Of a DNA stretch of 28,202 nt, positions 23,064 through 28,202 are shown one piece after another. The notes below the pieces were generated by a model, which saw only the letters and a list, made by a program, of their open reading frames with translations, did not search any database and was not told where the DNA came from. The translations under genes were made by a program, and so were the position numbers. Source of the stretch: a virus; the IMG/VR virus record IMGVR_UViG_3300031851_000134, positions 1 through 28,202 of that record; one strand, given 5' to 3'. How positions within the stretch are numbered: the stretch's first letter is position 1; each line of letters opens with the position of its first letter.

Positions 23064-25429
23064 AACTGTAAGTTAAATCCTACTTCAAATGTATCGCTAT
23101 CCACAGAGCTAAACGTTGCTTTAGCATAAAACATTTTATAAGTATGACTAATTGTTGCTCTAGCAACTTGATCGTCTTGCTTGAATTTAGATACCAAGCC
23201 ACCATCCCAAGTAATGTCAGTTGTACCTAAACTGTAATGAGAACTTAACCCCGCACTAAGCAAAGTAGTACCGTATTGAGAAGGTAAAACAGCAGTAATG
23301 TCTGTGTACATTTCTAAATCATTCATAGTAAAATCTTGTACTGTAACATTGTACTGACTATTTTCTTCTACAAAACCTGCTACATCAGTTTGGTATAATG
23401 CTACTCCTGAAGTTACAAATATATTTGTTGATAAAGGTATAAACTTTTCTGCATACACATTAAATGTATCAAAATCTAATACAGCAGATCCAGTGCCATA
23501 CCATTTACCATTGCTGTAAGCATCAATGCTGTTACTAAAGTATCCAACACCATAATGGTATGTACCATGTTGCCTGTCTACATAAAACAATCCGCCTTCA
23601 TTTGTTTGACCAAGTGTAATACCAAAGTTGTCAAAGTTATGAGAATAACCTGCAATACTGTTTTGTGTGTTGTCTACATAAAATACACTATTTGATAATG
23701 AACTGTTTTTAATGTTATGAAACATAGTTTTGTTATTAAAAACTGCCTGTGCATAATTTGTAGATTTACCAAACAGTTCGTTACGCATTTCTCCTAATTG
23801 TGCTGGAGGATCTAAACTAATATAAAAGTTACTCACTGTTTGAGTATCGCTCATATTCATTATATCAATGCCAATAAAGTCGTATTCGTATTTGCCATCG
23901 ACTTCTACAGGAAATAACAAACTCATTACTGCACCATTATCAGGTCTAGCAAATTCACAATTTTTGCAACTCCAGTCGCCATCGTTGTTGTAAAGTACAT
24001 ACGAGTCTTGCCCAGGGCCTACAAAAATATCCATATCACCATCATGGTCAAAGTCTAAAACGTAAATATGTCCTGCACCTAAATCACTGTCAGTGGCACC
24101 GTCGTCTAGGAATGAACAATTAAAAAACTGTCTGTTTCCATCATTCATGATCAATTGTAAAACATGACCTTGATAATAAGGATCGGCATTTGTGTTAGCA
24201 ATAAGAATATCTAACAGTCCGTCATTGTTTGAGTCTATTACTTGCATATCGAATGCAATGTTATTTTCATAATAACCAGGAGGTAATGCTGTATAGTCTC
24301 TGGTATAATCCATATCGTTATTACCCCAATATATGCCACCGACACTATTACCACCTAAATCTCTATAAGCAGAAGCACTCCATCCTAATGCAATATCACC
24401 AAATCCATCGTTATCAAAATCTGCAATAGTTGTAGATGTAGCAAAGTAGGCTGAATGCCCTACTTTAAAACTAACATCTTTAAAGTTACCTGTGCCATCG
24501 TTTAGCATAAAAAACTTGTAGCCGTTGTTATATGCACTCACAGGCGTGGTGTTAGGCATAAAGATATCATTGAATCCATCTCCATTTAAATCACCTACTG
24601 CATGGTCGTGTACAAAAATACCAACATCAACTCCGTCAGCATTTAAATTTTCAAACATAAAGTCAGGCAAGTTATTATGTGCATCAACAAACTTACCGTT
24701 GTCTGTTAGCCACAGTTGACTAACATTAAACACATCTTTGTTGCCATCTCCGTTAAGATCATATTGATGGGCAATACCTGTGTTGTATTCTTGTACTGGA
24801 GCATCTTCATTATTGTACCAGCCCATGTTGTTCATAGTAGAACCTTGACCAAACACAATAGGACAAACATTGTTTTCGAACACACTACAGTCTAATTGGA
24901 AATGGCCATTGCCATCATTTACAAATTGTAACATTCTCGTACCAGGTAAGGAATTCCTGTCACCAAATGTTTGCATGTAAATTACAAAGTCATTGTGCCC
25001 ATCTTGATTGATGTCATTTTCAATAATCAAACTGGCATTAGTCATCCAATTACCACCTTCAGAATATTCATCACTATCAGGATTGTTTTGATCTTTACCT
25101 TGATGGTTACCATCTATAATAACTTGTAAAAAAGAAAAATCTTCTACAGTATATTTTCCATTTACCCATTGTGTATCGTTAAACTCGCCTACTTGATAAG
25201 TTACTTTGTTATAACCTAATGAACTAGCCGATTGTGTAAATGTATCAGAAAATGCTTCAAACTGATATCTTTTATCATCTGGGTTAGTGGTTGTTGTTGG
25301 AGGTGGTGTGTATGACGGTTCTATAGCAATACTGGCACTCCCTCCACCACTAGCACATGATGTAAGTATAACACCTAATGCAAGTATTATACCAGCATCT
25401 GCTACGGCTTTAAAAATTTTATTTAACAT
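23060..25429 (-). CDS. Lipoprotein with FG-GAP/VCBS propeller repeats and barrel-like C-terminus
   Basis: Read as 789 aa from ATG 25429, where a lipoprotein signal begins: MLNKIFKAVADAG, hydrophobic 13-22, lipobox LTSC with Cys25. Ala at +2 would allow outer-membrane sorting. After a Pro/Thr linker, residues ~90-500 hold at least six D-x-(N/D)-x-DG-x-x-D calcium-binding repeats (DINQDGHND, DLNGDGNKD, DLNGDGFND, DFDNDGFGD, DSNNDGLLD, DFDHDGDMD), typical of FG-GAP/VCBS beta-propellers used in adhesion. The last ~200 residues are amphipathic strands ending FEVGFNLQF; a terminal Phe is the signature of outer-membrane barrels inserted by BAM. A lipidated N-terminus plus barrel end is unusual. The start overlaps the SWIM gene by 11 nt; GAGG is ~12 nt upstream. 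A surface role (adhesion, superinfection exclusion) is inference. Confidence 0.78.
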   Translation of the reverse strand: MLNKIFKAVADAGIILALGVILTSCASGGGSASIAIEPSYTPPPTTTTNPDDKRYQFEAFSDTFTQSASSLGYNKVTYQVGEFNDTQWVNGKYTVEDFSFLQVIIDGNHQGKDQNNPDSDEYSEGGNWMTNASLIIENDINQDGHNDFVIYMQTFGDRNSLPGTRMLQFVNDGNGHFQLDCSVFENNVCPIVFGQGSTMNNMGWYNNEDAPVQEYNTGIAHQYDLNGDGNKDVFNVSQLWLTDNGKFVDAHNNLPDFMFENLNADGVDVGIFVHDHAVGDLNGDGFNDIFMPNTTPVSAYNNGYKFFMLNDGTGNFKDVSFKVGHSAYFATSTTIADFDNDGFGDIALGWSASAYRDLGGNSVGGIYWGNNDMDYTRDYTALPPGYYENNIAFDMQVIDSNNDGLLDILIANTNADPYYQGHVLQLIMNDGNRQFFNCSFLDDGATDSDLGAGHIYVLDFDHDGDMDIFVGPGQDSYVLYNNDGDWSCKNCEFARPDNGAVMSLLFPVEVDGKYEYDFIGIDIMNMSDTQTVSNFYISLDPPAQLGEMRNELFGKSTNYAQAVFNNKTMFHNIKNSSLSNSVFYVDNTQNSIAGYSHNFDNFGITLGQTNEGGLFYVDRQHGTYHYGVGYFSNSIDAYSNGKWYGTGSAVLDFDTFNVYAEKFIPLSTNIFVTSGVALYQTDVAGFVEENSQYNVTVQDFTMNDLEMYTDITAVLPSQYGTTLLSAGLSSHYSLGTTDITWDGGLVSKFKQDDQVARATISHTYKMFYAKATFSSVDSDTFEVGFNLQF

Positions 25430-25727
25430 GTTTGCATTTCCCTCTGAAAGTAAAACCTGGGCAACTACATTTACCATCTTGTATAATGTAAACGTTGCCA
25501 TTTGAACCAATAACCTCAACTACATTGGGGTCATCGTTTTCTATTTCATACTGTCTAATTGTTTCAAACTTTCTGTATGATTTAGAAAATCTCTTTATTG
25601 GTGTCTTAAACACCTTTTCTGGTGCATCTAAAGTGGGCTGATATGCCACTAATTCCATGGCGCCATTGACGTGATATACACCCTTGTATGCCCAGTCTGT
25701 GACTTCTTTTAGTACCGTTATCTTCAT
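25419..25727 (-). CDS. SWIM zinc-finger protein
   Basis: A 102-aa protein starting MKITVLKEVTDWAYKG, chosen because AGGAG lies 8 nt upstream and the predicted transcript begins at about 25747, which excludes an ATG at 25745. The C-terminus carries C-x-C-x8-C-x-H (KCSCPGFTFRGKCKHVK), the SWIM zinc-binding pattern found in DNA- or protein-binding proteins. The N-terminal half has beta strands and a basic patch (KTPIKRFSKSYRKFETIRQY). It is the first gene behind a consensus sigma70 promoter and is followed by the lipoprotein gene with an 11-nt overlap. A regulatory or nucleic-acid-binding role is likely, but the target is unknown. Confidence 0.78.
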   Translation of the reverse strand: MKITVLKEVTDWAYKGVYHVNGAMELVAYQPTLDAPEKVFKTPIKRFSKSYRKFETIRQYEIENDDPNVVEVIGSNGNVYIIQDGKCSCPGFTFRGKCKHVK

Positions 25728-25753
25728 ATATGTTACTCCTAACAATGTATACT

Positions 25754-25781
25754 ATTATACTAGAATACAGTCAAATGTCAA
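25754..25781 (-). promoter_or_regulatory. Consensus sigma70 promoter for SWIM/lipoprotein genes
   Basis: On the minus strand, TTGACA (25776-25781) and TATAAT (25754-25759) are both perfect, separated by 16 bp. Transcription should start near 25747, about 20 nt before the ATG at 25727. On the plus strand an overlapping TATACT (25756-25761) could serve as -10 for the opposite genes, but its -35 is poor. Confidence 0.82.
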
Positions 25782-25821
25782 CCATTTTACCAAGAAAACT
25801 GGTAACTTTTACAATAAATAC

Positions 25822-26268
25822 ATGCAAATGTACAAGGATATTTTTACTAATCTACAGCAAACACAAGGTCATGGACGTTGGGAATTTGAATATAACAACA
25901 TAATCCAGTGTGTGTTTCCTGTTGGTAGATTAAAAGATATATTACCACAAGAGTTTGTAGAGCAGTTTAACCTGTTAAAAGATCATCTTATTGGTGCAGA
26001 ATGTATACCAGCAAACAGTACACTGGACGGTCACATAGACCATATACGAAAATCTAATTTGCTTATAAATGTAAGTGATTCTGATGCAGTGATATTTCAC
26101 AACAACAATGGTAAACTAGAGGAACAAGTTATAGCACCTGGAGACATGTTTTTAATAAACACTCAAAAAGAACACGGGTCTACTAATAACCACGATTACG
26201 ATTACAAGTTTTTAACACTTAATACTAAATTAAGTTATGCTAAAACAAAGGAATACTTTAATGTTTAG
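25822..26268 (+). CDS. Small protein, possible 2OG-Fe(II) oxygenase/cupin-like
   Basis: Read as 148 aa from ATG 25822 (MQMYKDIF); an in-frame ATG also lies at 25828, and further upstream extension has no good start. No clear ribosome site precedes it. Residues ~70-125 read like the core of an aspartyl/asparaginyl hydroxylase or cupin: GHIDHIRKSNLLINVSD (H-x-D), then PGDMFLINTQKEHGSTN with a second His, and a closing strand FLTLN. H-x-D plus distal H is the iron-binding pattern of 2-oxoglutarate oxygenases. The next gene is a diverged copy. An AATAAATA lies immediately before the start, too close to act as a promoter unless the message is leaderless; a 6-bp inverted repeat lies at 25787-25805. 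The functional call is tentative. Confidence 0.6.
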   Translation: MQMYKDIFTNLQQTQGHGRWEFEYNNIIQCVFPVGRLKDILPQEFVEQFNLLKDHLIGAECIPANSTLDGHIDHIRKSNLLINVSDSDAVIFHNNNGKLEEQVIAPGDMFLINTQKEHGSTNNHDYDYKFLTLNTKLSYAKTKEYFNV

Positions 26269-26779
26269 TACCGTATTAAATTTTAATTATGACGTGGATC
26301 TACTGTTATCGTTAGAAGAAGAGATATCTATAACTATTCCAGAAGATAAAAAATATTTTATGCATAGAGCAGACACACCAGACATGACGCAAGATATCTT
26401 AATGGTTAAAGATTTAAAATGTGCAGATAAAATAAAACTAGCGGTAAGTCCTATAGAAGTGTTACCAGAACATAGTGCAGGGTTTGAAAATGTAAACCCT
26501 AATCAAATAGTACAACTTCATGAAGATTTTTTAACAGGTTGGAGAAATCCATTTACTAGAAAATGTAATGTGTTATTTAATCTAAATGATTTTCCTGTGT
26601 ATATAACTCATGAAGACTCCTCACATAGCAAATACATAAACCCTCAACAAATAATGATTTTAGATGTTACTAAAAAACATGGTTGTGATCATAGTAATAT
26701 AAATGAACTAACTAAATTATTCAGTTTAAACTTAAGAAAAAGTTATTCAGACACTATAACTTATTTGCAGTCTCTATAA
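26261..26779 (+). CDS. Tandem paralogue of the preceding cupin-like protein
   Basis: A 172-aa protein starting MFSTVLNFNYDVDLLLSLEE. The ATG overlaps the upstream stop by 8 nt, with AAGGA 8 nt before it. Its second half aligns with the gene before: RKCNVLFNLNDFPVYITHED against RKSNLLINVSDSDAVIFHNN, NPQQIMILDVTKKHGCDHSN against APGDMFLINTQKEHGSTNNH, and FSLNLRKSYSDT against FLTLNTKLSYAKT. The distal His is kept, while the first metal ligand is less clear (QLHEDFL is a candidate). An extra N-terminal ~50 residues are unlike its partner. The pair is probably one operon; a hetero-oligomer or division into active and regulatory copies is possible. Confidence 0.65.
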   Translation: MFSTVLNFNYDVDLLLSLEEEISITIPEDKKYFMHRADTPDMTQDILMVKDLKCADKIKLAVSPIEVLPEHSAGFENVNPNQIVQLHEDFLTGWRNPFTRKCNVLFNLNDFPVYITHEDSSHSKYINPQQIMILDVTKKHGCDHSNINELTKLFSLNLRKSYSDTITYLQSL

Positions 26780-27270
26780 GAGATACTTCGTATCTTTCCA
26801 ACTGCAAACTTCATTCACTTCGTTCATATCAGTTTTTGTTAGAAGTGTTTTTTTATAATTAAACGTTATCATGAAAGTTAAGCCATAATTCACCTGTTGC
26901 CAGGTGAAAAAAATAGATGTCATCATGATGAGCATCGCCATCTCTAACTCGGGTGCTACTAGGAAGCAGTGAGCTTTCTCTCCCCATACACTACCGTCAC
27001 GAATCTCACGGAAGCCTGTATAACGTTGTAGAGTTCTGTTATACGAACTTGTAAGTTGCTTTTTCTCAGAGCTTACATTCTTTTAATACTGTTTGTCGTT
27101 TGTTTGTATCTTTGCCGCTATACATCTCCAATCTCGCACCGGGTGTTTCCATTGCCGGATTGTCGAGGAGCCAGATATTCGTAGCCTCTGTCGGGGCGGG
27201 TGTATAGTCCTATGTAGGGTTCTGTGTTAGTTTGACGTTGTGTCTAATGTGTGCCTTGTTCGATATATAG
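26780..27270. other. 490-bp region with no clear gene: decayed gene or structured RNA
   Basis: Lies between the plus-strand pair and the minus-strand GIY-YIG gene; the part from ~26890 to 27220 is richer in G+C than its surroundings. Several hairpins are visible: GTATAAC/GTTATAC (27018-27044), CACCTG/CAGGTG (26891-26906), CCGT/ACGG (26994-27011). On the minus strand, protein-like stretches occur in different frames (EPYIGLYTRPDRGYEYLAPR; ETPGARLEMYSGKDTNKRQT; SYNRTLQRYTGFREIRDGS; HHDDIYFFHLATGELWLNF), none with a good start. They would join only through +1 and -1 shifts. No tRNA, tmRNA or riboswitch is recognised. A plus-strand hairpin AGATAC/GTATCT just after 26779 is a weak terminator candidate. 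Confidence 0.5.
26859..26987 (-). CDS. Possible 42-aa protein or fragment of a broken gene
   Basis: ATG at 26987 and TAA at 26859-26861. The product starts MGRESSLLPSSTRV and ends LATGELWLNFHDNV, with a His/Asp-rich middle (RDGDAHHDDIYFFH). The second half has natural-looking protein composition, but there is no ribosome site. A protein-like stretch in the frame one base away (FREIRDGSVWGE) runs into it, so it may be the end of a longer gene that has suffered a frameshift. Confidence 0.35.
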   Translation of the reverse strand: MGRESSLLPSSTRVRDGDAHHDDIYFFHLATGELWLNFHDNV

Positions 27271-27696
27271 TTATATCTTTTGTAAAAATTCTCGTAGGAT
27301 TTTTGAACCACCTATCCGTACGTTTATAATTCCGTTATAATATTCATCTGATTCGAGTACTCGTCGATCAAATTGTTCTTTGGCCTCTAGGTAGCCTGCA
27401 GAACCTCGACTAGGACAAAAGTATAAAATTTCTCTAATAAAACTGTCTTCACCTAGTAGTTCTACATCTTCTTTTAAATGATCTGAGCTCCCCCAATAAG
27501 TACGCCAGTCACTTTCTTTAGTACCACGACGTTTGTTCTTCTTTCCTTTTAAGGGAGGTTTGGTCGTCTTGAATTTGGCAAGTTTTTTACCAACATATTT
27601 TTTATCATTTGTTGTGTTTGTAATTAGATATACAAATGCTTCACAATCTTCCGGAAGTGCGTCTACTTTTTTACCTTTAAATGTCCATTCGCTCAT
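27271..27696 (-). CDS. GIY-YIG family endonuclease (SegE-like)
   Basis: A 141-aa protein. The N-terminal pair of motifs is FVYLITNTTNDKKYVGKKL, equal to the GIY...YIG strands. Then come a basic Lys/Arg stretch (KPPLKGKKNKRRGTK), YWGSSDHLKEDVELLG, and the helix YLEAKEQF carrying the metal-binding Glu. This is the layout of small free-standing phage GIY-YIG nucleases such as the T4 Seg proteins, which cut DNA and promote their own spread or that of neighbouring sequence. The ATG overlaps the gp46 stop (TAATG). The gp46 frame visible here is not interrupted by an intron, so it is free-standing. The unusual 490-bp region lies directly downstream. Confidence 0.8.
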   Translation of the reverse strand: MSEWTFKGKKVDALPEDCEAFVYLITNTTNDKKYVGKKLAKFKTTKPPLKGKKNKRRGTKESDWRTYWGSSDHLKEDVELLGEDSFIREILYFCPSRGSAGYLEAKEQFDRRVLESDEYYNGIINVRIGGSKILREFLQKI

Positions 27697-28202
27697 TAAG
27701 TCTCTTCGAGGATTTCAATATCGTTACTGTAACTAGTGAATCCTCCTTCTTTGATTACATACAGGACGTTATTTACACGACCTTGCAATTCTTCCTTGTG
27801 TGATATAAGGAAAACGTTCTTGTTTGCCTCTCTACCCATTTTCTTAAGAACTGCTAATGCATTTTCAACACCTGTAGTATCCATTCCGGAGTCAACTAGT
27901 TCGTCGATACACATCAAATTCATTGGTCTATTTAAACTTTCGTAGATGTCTCTAAATGCCCAACTCATACCTAGTATAAGTCTGTTACGTTCACCTCTAC
28001 TTAAATTATCAAAGTCTAAGTCTCTGCCGTACTCTGTAATTTCTACACTTAGATCACTGCTAAACTTAACATCATGTGGTAAGCCAAGTTTGTCTAAATA
28101 ATGACCTAGTCTGTAGTTTAGATATTGCAAGTTTTGATCAATAATTTTCTTACGAATAAAACTATCTTTACTGGTCAATAACTTATGTAAAAACTCTTGA
28201 TG
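27696..28202 (-). CDS. 46: Recombination endonuclease subunit gp46, C-terminal part
   Basis: 168 codons are visible and the frame stays open to the window edge, so a TTG at 28178 is internal, not the start. This is the C-terminal ATPase lobe of the T4 gp46/Rad50/SbcC family. The ABC signature is in LSRGERNRLILGMSWAF, Walker B in LMCIDELVDS, the D-loop in SGMDTTGVENA, and the His switch in VFLISHKEEL. With gp47 it forms the nuclease complex that resects DNA ends for recombination-dependent replication and helps degrade host DNA. The GIY-YIG gene begins at its stop codon. Confidence 0.93.
   Translation of the reverse strand, partial: HQEFLHKLLTSKDSFIRKKIIDQNLQYLNYRLGHYLDKLGLPHDVKFSSDLSVEITEYGRDLDFDNLSRGERNRLILGMSWAFRDIYESLNRPMNLMCIDELVDSGMDTTGVENALAVLKKMGREANKNVFLISHKEELQGRVNNVLYVIKEGGFTSYSNDIEILEET

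Noticed and set aside
25430-25519. N-terminal extension of the lipoprotein gene by 30 codons
   Set aside because: It would place an unlikely leader before a clean lipoprotein signal and overlap the SWIM gene deeply.
25684-25821. N-terminal extension of the cupin-like protein by 46 codons
   Set aside because: It would run across the start of the SWIM gene and its sigma70 promoter, and has no ribosome site.
26880-27220. tmRNA, tRNA or glutamine riboswitch
   Set aside because: No acceptor/CCA end, tag frame, T-loop in context or recognised riboswitch core could be found on either strand.
28178-28202. Start of the gp46 fragment at the TTG 28178
   Set aside because: The frame continues open to the window edge and the protein matches only the C-terminal lobe of gp46.
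27271-28202. Group I intron with homing nuclease in gp46
   Set aside because: The gp46 frame is continuous to its stop, and the nuclease starts at that stop as a separate gene.

Overview
The window is part of a T4-like (tevenvirus-type) myovirus genome, AT-rich and most like the marine T4 relatives that infect cyanobacteria or small heterotrophs such as SAR11. The evidence is the diagnostic T4 head cluster in T4 order on the minus strand (portal gp20, gp67-like core protein, protease gp21, scaffold gp22, major capsid gp23), a gp46-type recombination nuclease subunit, a gp26-type baseplate/tail-assembly protein, and long repetitive fibre-like structural proteins. The host cannot be settled from sequence alone. 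The lipoprotein signal peptides, curli-pore genes and a protein ending like an outer-membrane barrel point to a Gram-negative host.

Layout, left to right. (1) 1-1620, minus: an envelope cassette of two related small membrane proteins, then CsgF, then a lipoprotein CsgG that runs off the window. (2) 1637-1935, plus: a 43-residue gene with its own late-type promoter and a strong bidirectional terminator. (3) 1950-11289, minus: two giant fibre-like proteins (1341 and 1728 aa) that share a C-terminal domain, each with its own late-type promoter. (4) 11350-18123, minus: the head operon gp20, 67-aa protein, SGNH-type hydrolase, acidic gp67-like protein, gp21, gp22, gp23, closed by a textbook terminator. 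(5) 18153-21854, minus: a 1233-aa tape-measure-like protein. (6) 21973-23063, plus: a gp26-type protein with a probable -1 programmed frameshift extension. (7) 23060-25781, minus: a SWIM zinc-finger protein and a large lipoprotein with a beta-propeller and a barrel-like C-terminus, behind a consensus sigma70 promoter. (8) 25822-26779, plus: two tandem paralogous small proteins, probably double-stranded beta-helix. (9) 26780-27270: a stretch with no convincing gene, locally richer in G+C, with scrambled protein-like reading frames. (10) 27271-28202, minus: a GIY-YIG nuclease and the C-terminus of gp46.

How it works together: a nine-base motif, TGATAAATA, lies in front of most structural units on both strands. 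It resembles the T4 late promoter TATAAATA. The CsgF/CsgG cassette uses the same motif, which suggests a late outer-membrane role in lysis or export. The SWIM/lipoprotein pair instead has a host-type promoter, which suggests early expression and a possible cell-surface role such as superinfection exclusion. The strongest candidates for undescribed biology are the CsgF/CsgG-membrane-protein module, the frameshifted gp26-type protein beside a divergent tape measure, and the early lipoprotein/outer-membrane hybrid.
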